A stretch of 40,148 nucleotides of DNA, taken from an uncultured Verrucomicrobiales bacterium (GTDB lineage: Bacteria; Verrucomicrobiota; Verrucomicrobiia; Verrucomicrobiales; Akkermansiaceae). Position numbers and translations under genes: made by a program. Positions 33,607 to 40,148 of this stretch are shown here, one piece after another. The DNA is taken from positions 1-40,148 of the forward strand of contig CALFBI010000015.1 of the NCBI GenBank assembly GCA_937951675.1. The letters run 5' to 3'. The notes under the pieces are model-generated. The model was not told where the DNA came from, made no database searches, and was given only the letters and a program-made list of their open reading frames with translations. Positions within the stretch are counted from its first letter, which is position 1; each line of letters begins with the position of its first letter.

Positions 33607-34725
33607 TTACCACGCAGTTCCTAAATGATACCGTTGTGCAAGTTCCAGAAGCTCTGGACGCATTGGCCACTCATCTGGACGCTCACTAACCGTATGACGC
33701 TGGCTTGCTCCCTTCAGCTTCATGCATCCTGTGTTATCTCCAATCTCACGAATCTCGGCCACTTCTTCTGGAGAAAAAATCAACTCAGGAAGCTTCCCGA
33801 AGGCCTTAATTTTTTCATCAATTGAAATAGCGCCCTCTGAAATCTCTTGAGTAAAGGTCGGCACGACACATTCCACCGCCGGGTGAGAAAGATTCCAAAT
33901 GGCGGCAAACTGCATCATCGTCAAACCATGCTTGTCGGCATAAGGACGCATTTTTTCCAGCTTATCGCATCCTCTCTCTACCCAACCCTCGGGACGGTAA
34001 GTGCGATGATCACCAGGTCGGAACTCATGGCCAGGCTTCAAGTCATCATGAAAAACACCTCCATAGTCAGCGACTCGGGTCATCAACTTTACCCCATATT
34101 TTACGGCCGCCTCTGTAACGAGCCCTCCTGGCCAAGGCTCCATTGGGTTTAGAATCACCATCGTCCAATCGATGATTTCGCTATAACGTTCGAAAGCATC
34201 AACCATATCGAGAACAAACCCATTAGCCGGACCTGGTGCGAGTCCTAATTGCCCGGTCAATCCCTCTGACTTCACTGCACTCAAACCCTCCCAGACCTTC
34301 TCACTCAAATACCCTTGTTCATCAGGGTTATGGAGGAGAAGAAGATCAAAATAATCAGTTCCACAATTTGCCAAAGACTTCTCAGTGGCTTCCTTTAAAT
34401 AACTTGCATACTCCTTTTCAGAACGAAGATCTGGGTGAGTGAAACGTGGATAACCACTACTTCCTTGCCTTTCACCTTTGTAAAAATCATGCCCCACCGC
34501 TCCAACTAAGCAATAGGAGTTACGATCTACTCCAGCTAAAGCCTTTGCTAACATTTGATCGGCCCGACCAGCGCCATAGACGTCCGCAGTCACAAAAGTC
34601 CTAATCCCGGATGTATAAGCCAACTGAATACATTCACAATAGCGGTTTTCATCCAGCATTTCACCATAATGCATGTATCGGCCACCACTCCAGGTCCCGT
34701 AAGCTGTCTTCGTTAAGTCTTTCAT
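33607..34725 (-). CDS. Aldo/keto reductase-family protein with degenerate catalytic tetrad
   Basis: This 372-residue TIM-barrel protein belongs to the aldo/keto reductase family. The usual tetrad is Asp-Tyr-Lys-His. Here the FDTA motif reads FVTADVYG, giving Val45 in place of Asp, with Tyr50 kept. The Lys strand reads CLVGAVGHDFY, giving Ala76 in place of Lys. His132 is kept in DLLLLHNPDEQGY. The start at 34725 has AGGA four bases upstream; the frame continues to a TTG at 34752. NADP-binding features of the C-terminal part are present only weakly (PTFTQEISEGAISID). It may be a redox enzyme with altered mechanism or a non-catalytic member. It is divergent from dapF. Confidence 0.75.
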   Translation of the reverse strand: MKDLTKTAYGTWSGGRYMHYGEMLDENRYCECIQLAYTSGIRTFVTADVYGAGRADQMLAKALAGVDRNSYCLVGAVGHDFYKGERQGSSGYPRFTHPDLRSEKEYASYLKEATEKSLANCGTDYFDLLLLHNPDEQGYLSEKVWEGLSAVKSEGLTGQLGLAPGPANGFVLDMVDAFERYSEIIDWTMVILNPMEPWPGGLVTEAAVKYGVKLMTRVADYGGVFHDDLKPGHEFRPGDHRTYRPEGWVERGCDKLEKMRPYADKHGLTMMQFAAIWNLSHPAVECVVPTFTQEISEGAISIDEKIKAFGKLPELIFSPEEVAEIREIGDNTGCMKLKGASQRHTVSERPDEWPMRPELLELAQRYHLGTAW

Positions 34726-34813
34726 CTTTCCTATCAATAATCTTGTCAGCAATAAGCGTCAAAAGGAATCATTCCTACTTGCACCAACATCACTCAAAGA
34801 GCATACCTTCTTT

Positions 34814-35620
34814 ATGAAACTTTCTTTCTTAAAAATGAACGGCGCAGGCAATGACTTTGTTGTTATTGATAACCGCGATCTTCAACATCATCTCTCTCAA
34901 ACCCAAATTGAGGATCTCTGTGATCGCCATCGCGGTATCGGTGCCGATGGCCTCCTCGCGGTCGAACCTGCTGAAAACGGAGCGGATTACAAATTTCGTT
35001 ATTACAATGCAGATGGAGGCGAAGCCGAAATGTGCGGCAATGGGGCACGCTGCTTTGGAGCCTACACCATGAAATTAGCAGATAAAAAAGAAGTCCAATT
35101 CGAAACGATCGCGGGAACTTTAGGAGCGCTCGCGATGGGCTCGGATGTGCAAATCGCAATGTCGACCCCTTTTGACCTCCACCGTGACACCGGCATTAAA
35201 ATCGACGGACTTTCCTCTTCTGTAAGCTCCATCAATACCGGAGTGCCTCATACCGTTGCTTTTACAGAAAGCCTTTCCTCTCTTGACGTCAAAGCTCTGG
35301 GTGCCGTCATTCGCTATCACGACTTCTTCTCCCCTGCTGGCACAAATGCTAACTTCGCCCAAGTTCTTTCGAGTCAGCACCTCGCCATCAGAACTTACGA
35401 ACGAGGCGTTGAAGGTGAAACTCTGGCCTGTGGCACCGGAATGGTCGCCTGCGCCCTCCTTCATCACCTCAACACCGGAGCCCCCTCTCCGATCAAAATT
35501 GACGTCGCTGGTGGCGACACACTCGAAATTGGATTCACTCCTCTTGCTGATGACCAGTTCACCGATGTCACCCTCACGGGCCCTGCCGACTTCGTCTTTG
35601 AGGGCACCATTCAAATCTAA
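34814..35620 (+). CDS. dapF: Diaminopimelate epimerase DapF
   Basis: This PLP-independent epimerase converts LL- to meso-diaminopimelate for lysine and peptidoglycan synthesis. Its 268 residues contain the N-terminal KMNGAGNDFVVIDNRD and both catalytic cysteines: Cys in GGEAEMCGNGARCFGAY (about residue 74) and Cys in GETLACGTGMVACALL (about residue 205). DRHRGIGADGLL is also diagnostic. It starts 88 bases from the divergent reductase gene and is followed by a small gene of unknown function. meso-DAP fits a Gram-negative cell wall. Confidence 0.96.
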   Translation: MKLSFLKMNGAGNDFVVIDNRDLQHHLSQTQIEDLCDRHRGIGADGLLAVEPAENGADYKFRYYNADGGEAEMCGNGARCFGAYTMKLADKKEVQFETIAGTLGALAMGSDVQIAMSTPFDLHRDTGIKIDGLSSSVSSINTGVPHTVAFTESLSSLDVKALGAVIRYHDFFSPAGTNANFAQVLSSQHLAIRTYERGVEGETLACGTGMVACALLHHLNTGAPSPIKIDVAGGDTLEIGFTPLADDQFTDVTLTGPADFVFEGTIQI

Positions 35621-35701
35621 TCGATGCCGGGAGCCCTCCAACGGCGAAGGCAAAAAAAGCAGGATTCTTTCAGTCCTCCGACTTCCTTTTGGAACTAAAC
35701 A

Positions 35702-35980
35702 ATGAAGCCTTTCGCATCTGCCGCTCTCCAATCGTTTCTTGAAGCAGAACTCCGTGCCGGAGCTAAAATCGTCGAGGAGACCTCCGCGCCAAATTGGGGT
35801 GATCTGAAGCGCCTGATCATTCTCGATTCACCGTTCAAAACTGAGTCATGGAAGCAGCAAGCCAAACTCATTTTTCGCGACCTTCACGATCCACACTACT
35901 GGCATTCTGAAGTTGAAGATTCAGCAACCAAGGAATGCGTTGCTTGTCGCTTCGTTATTTCCAAACGAAAGAGCGAATAA
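35702..35980 (+). CDS. Small conserved-looking protein of unknown function
   Basis: This 92-residue acidic-to-neutral cytoplasmic protein has the order helix, strand, helix, and a polar end: LQSFLEAELRAGAKIVEETS, LKRLIILDSPFKTESWKQQA, FRDLHDPHYWHSEVEDSATK, CVACRFVISKRKSE. I do not recognise a family. It has no signal peptide or membrane span. It lies 81 bases downstream of dapF with a good intrinsic terminator after it, so it probably ends a dapF transcript. Confidence 0.6.
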   Translation: MKPFASAALQSFLEAELRAGAKIVEETSAPNWGDLKRLIILDSPFKTESWKQQAKLIFRDLHDPHYWHSEVEDSATKECVACRFVISKRKSE

Positions 35981-36025
35981 TCACCTGGTTTAAACGATCG
36001 ATTGAATCAAGTGATTGGCTTTTTT
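35979..36025 (+). terminator. Intrinsic terminator after the small gene
   Basis: A 12-pair stem (AATCACCTGGTT with AATCAAGTGATT; one mismatch, one G-T wobble) closes a 14-base loop and is followed by GGC and six T residues. The first arm begins in the stop codon. Confidence 0.7.
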
Positions 36026-36206
36026 AAGCAAACCCAAAGAGCAAGTCACCTCGACTATCGATGATGCATACTCTCACGTGAATCTCATTCGTTTATCATC
36101 ATTTGATCACAACTTCCCCCCTCGATCAAGTAGCCCGCCAAACAAAACGAGAAATTTTACTTCGGTATCTATAGACTTAGAGAAGCTCTTCTGCTCTTCT
36201 CCGGAA

Positions 36207-37112
36207 ATGACGACTTCTTCTACGAACCCTCTCTATATCTGCGGCCCTATGGCTTCTGGCAAATCAGCCTTAGCGATCTCACTTGCTCTGGAGCTGAATG
36301 GAGAAATTGTAAATGCAGATCCTTATCAAGCTTACAAAGGGCTCTCTGTTGTGAGCGCCGCTCCTAATAAAGAGAAGCAAGCTGAAGCACCTCACCACCT
36401 TTATGGAGTTATGGACCCGTCGGAACCCTGTGACCCACTGACTTACCGTAACTTAGCGACCCCTGTGATCGAAGAGATTCAATCTCGCGGAAAGCTCCCT
36501 ATTATCGTGGGAGGAACCGGAGTCTACCTGAAAAACCTCACTCATGGCCCTTCGTCGATTCCTGATCGTGATGACGCGCTTCGTCTTCAATTTGAAGAAC
36601 GCAGTAATGATGATCTCGCTGAGGAATTGAAAAAAATTGATCCAGAAGGTGCCGCTGCGACGGATCTCAAGAATCGACGCTACCTCATCCGCGCACTGGA
36701 AATTTGCCTCCTTTCAGGACAAAAGATGTCTGCTCTTAAAGCGGAGCAGCATCGTAAGTTTGATGAGATCTCGCAAACCCTTCGCGGGTTCTACCTCCTC
36801 TGGGACAATGAAAACTCAAAGCAGCGGATCAGCTCTCGCTCGATGCAGATTCTAGAAAAAGACGGCATCGAAGAAGTAGAAGCCTTGCGAGGAATCGCTT
36901 CCGAAACATGCCGCAAGACCATTGGCTTTTCTGAAATCGAAGATCACCTTGACGGAAAGCTCACCCTGAAAGAATGCCACAAAGGCTTCCATACCAGCAC
37001 CCGCCGTTTTTCTAAACGACAACGCTCTTGGATGAAAAAAGAAGCGTGGCTTAAAGACCTTAAGTATCCCCTTCCTTTTGACGTAAAAGTGAGCTCATTC
37101 CTCGGGGAATAA
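36207..37112 (+). CDS. miaA: tRNA dimethylallyltransferase MiaA
   Basis: This enzyme transfers a dimethylallyl group to A37 of tRNAs reading UNN codons. From the ATG at 36207 it has 301 residues, the normal length. The P-loop is ICGPMASGKSALAISLA, followed by the family motif NADPYQAYKGLSVVSAAP (Asp-Ser/Pro-Xaa-Gln type) and LPIIVGGTGVYLKNLTHGP. RRYLIRALEICLLSGQKMS and the C-terminal GFHTSTRRFSKRQRSWMKK also fit. The open frame extends 64 codons upstream to a TTG inside the preceding terminator hairpin, but that part has no conserved features and I regard it as non-coding. CCGGAA precedes the chosen start. Confidence 0.93.
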   Translation: MTTSSTNPLYICGPMASGKSALAISLALELNGEIVNADPYQAYKGLSVVSAAPNKEKQAEAPHHLYGVMDPSEPCDPLTYRNLATPVIEEIQSRGKLPIIVGGTGVYLKNLTHGPSSIPDRDDALRLQFEERSNDDLAEELKKIDPEGAAATDLKNRRYLIRALEICLLSGQKMSALKAEQHRKFDEISQTLRGFYLLWDNENSKQRISSRSMQILEKDGIEEVEALRGIASETCRKTIGFSEIEDHLDGKLTLKECHKGFHTSTRRFSKRQRSWMKKEAWLKDLKYPLPFDVKVSSFLGE

Positions 37113-37221
37113 TAAAATCAGATCCCAAATCATTTGGGGCCGATTCAAAAAGGGACCCATGCTGAAGTGATATTATTTCCTCTGCAGAAGAGCCCCTCCT
37201 GATTATAAAAAAGCCGTCGCG

Positions 37222-37848
37222 ATGCCAATCAAGAATCAATCAATCCACGAGGTCTTTGACCACCAGAAGGTAGCCCTCCTTCACCACCTTCTCGAATCTT
37301 CTGATGATCTACATGGTGTTATCGTCTTTCTCAGAAGTCTTGATGGTGTCCACGCCCTCACCTCCTCACTTAATCAAGCTGGAATAAAAGTCGCCTCTCT
37401 CCATGGCAATAAAAAAGCCGAACTCCGCGAGCGAGCTCTCAAGGAACTCAAGAACGGCACGATCCGTGTCCTCGTAACGACCGAAACTGTCGTGCGTCTT
37501 CTCGATATCTCAGGAGTCCGCCATGTCGTTCAGTTCGAATTTCATGAGCTGCAAGACGATTACCTCCAGCGCGTGGCATGTGTCGAGGCACAGGGAGGCG
37601 AAGTCACCACTTTCGTCACGCCAAAGGATCTCAGCCTTCTCCAGAAGCTCGAAGAACTCGTCGACGCGGAAATCCCTCGGAAAATCGCCTCGGGCTTCAT
37701 CTACGACAAACAGCCCAAGAAGGAAAAGGCTCTCGGCGATCACACAAACCGCTCGAACAAAACCAAATCCAAACCTCTTCAGCATAAAAAACCCAAGCTG
37801 AAGAACAAAGGCCCCCGAAGAAAAACCGGACGGAGCCGACAAGACTAG
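37222..37848 (+). CDS. Orphan helicase C-terminal (RecA2) domain protein with basic tail
   Basis: This 208-residue protein has only the second RecA-like domain of DEAD-box helicases (about residues 15-150). Motif IV-like GVIVFLRSLDGVHALTSSL and SLHGNKKAELRERALKEL are clear. Motif V reads VLVTTETVVRLLDISGVRHV. Motif VI is lost (YLQRVACVEAQGGEVTTFV where HRIGRTGR is expected), removing the Arg fingers. The ATPase domain (motifs Q, I, II, III) is absent. The last 50 residues are Lys/Arg-rich like the RNA-binding tails of RhlE. It could be a truncated, repurposed RNA-binding protein. It is 110 bases after miaA. Confidence 0.75.
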   Translation: MPIKNQSIHEVFDHQKVALLHHLLESSDDLHGVIVFLRSLDGVHALTSSLNQAGIKVASLHGNKKAELRERALKELKNGTIRVLVTTETVVRLLDISGVRHVVQFEFHELQDDYLQRVACVEAQGGEVTTFVTPKDLSLLQKLEELVDAEIPRKIASGFIYDKQPKKEKALGDHTNRSNKTKSKPLQHKKPKLKNKGPRRKTGRSRQD

Positions 37849-37857
37849 TCTGCCATA

Positions 37858-37899
37858 TTCACCGCTGGCTCAATAAGGTTCGGTGAAGCTTTATTATTA
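37858..37899 (+). terminator. Possible terminator after the RecA2-domain gene
   Basis: TTCACCG and CGGTGAA pair perfectly across a 16-base loop, followed by GCTTTATTATT. The T-run is interrupted, so termination may be partial. It lies 10 bases after the stop codon. Confidence 0.4.
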
Positions 37900-37946
37900 C
37901 AAATCATCAGCAGAAGTCTTTTTTGACTACCTGAGATCGCCTTCAT

Positions 37947-38345
37947 CTATCCACCAGCAAAGACCGGATTAAAGCCTGCCTCGATAAGGATACGCTTCAC
38001 CTCGTCTCGTTTATCGCCCTGGATTTCAATAGAGCCGTTTTTTACGGAACCACCGACCCCACAGGCTTTCCGCATGACCTTCGCTAGCTCTTGTATTTCC
38101 GGAAGCCCAATCCCGGTGAAATTATTAACAACCGTGACGGCTTTTCCACCACGATGCGCAGTCTGGCGAATGATGTCAACGCGGCCTCGATTCATCTTTT
38201 TTTGACCACGTTTAGAGGTTTTCACAGGAACCTCGGGACCAGAAGGAAGGTCCTCAAGTGAATCCAAGGCTCCAAAAGCATTGGGGAGCTCTATCTCTTC
38301 TCCTAAACGGGCCGCTTTATCTTTCTTCCGACTCATGTCGTCCAT
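37947..38345 (-). CDS. SUI1/YciH-family translation initiation factor
   Basis: This 132-residue protein has a disordered N-terminal half and the SUI1 (eIF1-like) domain from about residue 55. VDIIRQTAHRGGKAVTVVNN, GIGLPEIQELAKVMRKACG, VGGSVKNGSIEIQGDKRDEV and KRILIEAGFNPVFAGG follow the family in order. The bacterial version (YciH) can influence start-codon fidelity on the ribosome. The ATG at 38345 is the longest choice; the ATG three codons later has a weak GGA site and is equally plausible. Upstream and downstream genes are unrelated. Confidence 0.9.
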   Translation of the reverse strand: MDDMSRKKDKAARLGEEIELPNAFGALDSLEDLPSGPEVPVKTSKRGQKKMNRGRVDIIRQTAHRGGKAVTVVNNFTGIGLPEIQELAKVMRKACGVGGSVKNGSIEIQGDKRDEVKRILIEAGFNPVFAGG

Positions 38346-38433
38346 TCAATGAGGAATCTCAAAAAATTCACGCTTATTCCTATAAATTTCACCTCCAAAG
38401 GGTATGCTTACTTGTTTCGTTCCTGCTCAATTT

Positions 38434-38466
38434 AAAAAAAGGTTTTATTATTTAAAAATAAAAGCC
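38434..38466 (-). terminator. Likely terminator of the small zinc-ribbon gene
   Basis: On the minus strand AGGCTTTTATT pairs with ATAATAAAACCT with one bulge, followed by a run of seven T residues. It lies about 95 bases after the zinc-ribbon gene stop, with no recognisable gene in between. Confidence 0.5.
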
Positions 38467-38560
38467 TGCGTAAAATTTAAGCCTCTTGTCGAAAAGAGCG
38501 AACAAAGAATGAAGCCTCGATGGAACTAAAAAGGTTTCTCCCCTCTTTTCTCATTTGCCT

Positions 38561-38791
38561 TTACGACATTAAATCCTCGGAGGTCACCGACTGTTGCTCG
38601 CGTGAACCGAGCTCGAGAGCTTGCTCGATGACTCTGTCTATTTCGTCGTCGAAGCGATAACCATGGCAATTCGGGCAAACCACGACACTTGCCCCTACAA
38701 TCGAGTCACAGCCTTCGCAGACTTGGTAAGAGCAGGGGTTTTTAATAATGGCCTGTGCTTTTTCAGCACGGGTTTGTTGAGAAGATGCCAT
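38561..38791 (-). CDS. Small zinc-ribbon protein
   Basis: This 76-residue protein has a central zinc ribbon with two CxxC pairs (CEGCDSIVG and CPNCHGYRF, about residues 25-43) and an additional Cys pair just before (CSYQVC). A helix follows (DDEIDRVIEQALELG). I recognise no named family, although such short zinc ribbons often bind RNA, ribosomes or the transcription machinery. It lies 79 bases downstream of rpsT on the same strand, with a terminator between, so it is probably expressed only partly with rpsT. Confidence 0.7.
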   Translation of the reverse strand: MASSQQTRAEKAQAIIKNPCSYQVCEGCDSIVGASVVVCPNCHGYRFDDEIDRVIEQALELGSREQQSVTSEDLMS

Positions 38792-38811
38792 AAGAATGGT
38801 TTAACTTGCCA

Positions 38812-38846
38812 CAAAAAATGCCGATTCGCAAACAAGTCGAACCGGC
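38812..38846 (-). terminator. Intrinsic terminator of rpsT
   Basis: On the minus strand GCCGGTTCG pairs with CGAATCGGC (one G-T wobble) across a nine-base loop, followed by ATTTTTTG. It begins 24 bases after the rpsT stop. Confidence 0.8.
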
Positions 38847-38870
38847 AAATATAAAAAGGAAACGATAAAT

Positions 38871-39134
38871 TTAAGCGATCGATTTGACCACTTTATTCAT
38901 TTTGCTCTTAAGGTTTGCAACCTTATTAGCATGATAAATATTGCTTTTCAAAGCACGATCCACTGCCGAGCTGAACTCTTTGTATGATTGAGCGGCGGCT
39001 TCTTTATCCTTGCTCTCAACGGCTTCGTAAATTTTCTTACGAAGAGATTTGACGCGAGTTTTTGCAGAAGTGTTACGAAGAGTCCGGCTTTTGATCTGAC
39101 GGACACGCTTAAGGGCTGATGCTGAATTTGCCAT
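38871..39134 (-). CDS. rpsT: 30S ribosomal protein S20
   Basis: Ribosomal protein S20 has 87 residues, three long helices and a strongly basic N-terminus. MANSASALKRVRQIKSRT followed by RNTSAKTRVKSLRKKI is the family signature, with ALKSNIYHANKVANLKSKM in the C-terminal helix. S20 binds 16S rRNA and assembles early. It is a single-gene unit with a near-consensus promoter upstream and a terminator downstream. Confidence 0.96.
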   Translation of the reverse strand: MANSASALKRVRQIKSRTLRNTSAKTRVKSLRKKIYEAVESKDKEAAAQSYKEFSSAVDRALKSNIYHANKVANLKSKMNKVVKSIA

Positions 39135-39171
39135 ACGAGTAAAGTGAGTTGCAACTAATTGCGGGACGCGG

Positions 39172-39199
39172 AAATTAGCGAAACGAGTGATCTTGTCAA
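39172..39199 (-). promoter_or_regulatory. Sigma70-type promoter of rpsT
   Basis: On the minus strand the -35 box is a perfect TTGACA, followed after 16 bases by TAATTT as the -10. The discriminator after it is GC-rich (CCGCGTCCCGC), the pattern seen at stringently controlled ribosomal promoters. The start codon is 37 bases beyond the -10. Confidence 0.6.
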
Positions 39200-39218
39200 G
39201 CTTACGAAGTCGTAAATT

Positions 39219-39833
39219 TCAAGCATCGTTGAAGTGACGTTCTTTTCTCGCATAATAAGCCGCCCCATTGGAACGAATTCTACGAAGTGAACCTCGGATA
39301 ATGTTTACCTCAGCGCCTACTCCAATCCGACGGTAAAGATCTATCACATCCCGAGATTTCATACGAATGCAGCCATACGAAGCAGGCGTCCCTATTTTTC
39401 GCTCTTCAGGGGTGCCATGAACATAAATGTAACGTTGAAAAGTATTCCCATTATGGTGCTGAAGACCTCTTAACCAAAGAATTCTAGTGACGATAGGATC
39501 TCTCCCAGGAGCATTGGGACGAAGCACTTCTCCTGTGCGACGACGACTTTTAAAAACGGCCCCAGAAGGAGCTCCCCCTCCAATTTTACGAGCCACTTCC
39601 ATTTTTCCAAGGGGAGTGCGACGGCTTCCTCGTTTTGACCCCACTCCAAATTTAGAAGTTGAGACAGGATAAGATTTCACATAATTCCCATCTTTCACTA
39701 AAATCATTCGCTGATCACGAACGCTGACATAAATCTTACTCCGAGTATCTTTGACTGAAGAACAGCTAGGTAAAACACCTACCAAGAGGAGAACGCAGCT
39801 TAAGAAAGTGAGGCGCTTCAAAAGATTTATCAT
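39219..39833 (-). CDS. L,D-transpeptidase (YkuD family) lipoprotein
   Basis: This predicted cell-wall cross-linking or lipoprotein-attaching enzyme has 204 residues from the ATG at 39833. A signal peptide with lipobox (LLLVGVLPSC) precedes the YkuD domain: IYVSVRDQRMILVKDGNYVK, GSRRTPLGKMEVARKIG, YIYVHGTPEERKIGTPASYG and GCIRMKSRDVIDLYRRI. The catalytic His and Cys lie in the HGT and SYGCIRM motifs. The frame extends 17 codons upstream, but the chosen start gives a normal lipoprotein signal and has AGGG nearby. A C-terminal basic tail is present. It precedes rpsT on the same strand. Confidence 0.92.
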   Translation of the reverse strand: MINLLKRLTFLSCVLLLVGVLPSCSSVKDTRSKIYVSVRDQRMILVKDGNYVKSYPVSTSKFGVGSKRGSRRTPLGKMEVARKIGGGAPSGAVFKSRRRTGEVLRPNAPGRDPIVTRILWLRGLQHHNGNTFQRYIYVHGTPEERKIGTPASYGCIRMKSRDVIDLYRRIGVGAEVNIIRGSLRRIRSNGAAYYARKERHFNDA

Positions 39834-39971
39834 TACGCCCTGGATGTATAAAGATGCTCGAGTTTTGAAAAGCTTTAATCGCATCGATGTTTCCTAAAGC
39901 GATCAAACGATTCTTCTTTTTTTTCCTCACTTTACTTTCTTCGCGAGCTTAGCTTTGATGTTCGTTCTGTG

Positions 39972-40148
39972 ATGCAACGAATGTTCACCTTGGTAGCTTG
40001 GGTTTTAATCGCGGTGGCTTATGCTGCTGAGATTGCTCCAGATCTTGAAAGCCCCCTCCCCAAAGCTCCTCCAGAAGTGGAAGATCTCGATCCCATTCGG
40101 CTTGATGATTTCGCACTCCCTCCTCTCGAAGACTTAGCCGCCCCTCCG
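39972..40148 (+). CDS. Start of a secreted or membrane-anchored protein (3' partial)
   Basis: An ATG at 39972 opens a frame that stays open to the window edge (59 codons). The N-terminus is signal-peptide-like (MFTLVAWVLIAVAYAAE), followed by a Pro/Asp/Glu-rich stretch (EIAPDLESPLPKAPPEVEDL). The frame is open further upstream without a better ATG, and an alternative ATG three codons later exists. No domain is visible in the available part. The gene is divergent from the L,D-transpeptidase gene. Confidence 0.5.
   Translation, partial: MQRMFTLVAWVLIAVAYAAEIAPDLESPLPKAPPEVEDLDPIRLDDFALPPLEDLAAPP

Noticed and set aside
35120-35731. 203-codon minus-strand frame opposite dapF
   Set aside because: It is antisense to a well-supported dapF, has no recognisable domain and shows arginine-rich shadow composition.
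36015-36206. Extra 64-codon N-terminal part of the miaA frame
   Set aside because: It starts at a TTG inside the preceding terminator, is low in conserved features, and MiaA starts normally at the ATG at 36207.
37124-37138. Small palindrome CCCAAAT/ATTTGGG after miaA as a terminator
   Set aside because: There is no T-run after it and the loop is too small; it is not supported as a terminator.
39202-39215. TTACGA-AG-TCGTAA palindrome just upstream of the rpsT -35 box
   Set aside because: A two-base gap makes a tight hairpin unlikely and no second copy was seen; it could be an operator but there is no support.

Overview
The window reads as chromosomal DNA from a Gram-negative, menaquinone-using heterotroph. 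I infer the phylum Verrucomicrobiota (class Opitutia or a relative), but this is not proven. The reasons are an outer-membrane barrel protein, several lipoproteins, a rpoA-rplQ pair separated from the other ribosomal genes, a planctomycete/verrucomicrobial-style nitrate assimilation cluster, and TPM-fold, DUF3108 and zinc-ribbon proteins of kinds I associate with that group. I saw no insertion sequence, prophage, CRISPR array, tRNA or rRNA. Gene density is high and the window looks like core chromosome.

Region 1 (1-11100, plus strand) is a nitrate assimilation cluster. It encodes an ABC nitrate importer: NrtA (cut by the window start), NrtB with a large coiled-coil insertion, and two different ATPases. 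These are followed by ferredoxin/flavodoxin-type nitrite reductase NirA, a stand-alone flavodoxin domain, a fused DmsB-DmsC electron-transfer and membrane-anchor protein, and the molybdopterin nitrate reductase NasA. Together they would import nitrate, reduce it to nitrite with electrons probably drawn from menaquinol, and reduce nitrite to ammonium.

Region 2 (11100-16950) is mixed housekeeping: fabG, a zinc-ribbon/TPM protein, holB, hisI, a DUF3108 protein, two lipoproteins and a small outer-membrane barrel. Region 3 (16996-20825) is a sugar-acid or polyol catabolic operon (zinc alcohol dehydrogenase, mandelate-racemase-type dehydratase, SDR) divergent from its likely AraC-type regulator. 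Region 4 (20809-29822) holds a geranylgeranyl-reductase-like flavoprotein, an MscS-like channel with two beta domains, a ubiE-hisC operon, rpoA-rplQ, a small AP2-like protein and a photolyase.

Region 5 (29842-33553, minus strand) is a compact four-gene cluster: a zinc-ribbon/TPM protein, a membrane TPM-like protein, an intact trypsin/PDZ protease and a catalytically dead partner whose PDZ domain appears to be inserted inside the protease fold. This is the best candidate for an undescribed system. Region 6 (33607-40148) contains a degenerate aldo/keto reductase, dapF, miaA, an orphan helicase RecA2 domain, a SUI1/YciH factor, rpsT, an L,D-transpeptidase and the start of a secreted protein cut by the window end.

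All calls come from reading sequence and motifs without database searches. Where the longest reading frame began at a weak TTG or an implausible start, I chose the start with the better ribosome-binding site or signal peptide and say so.
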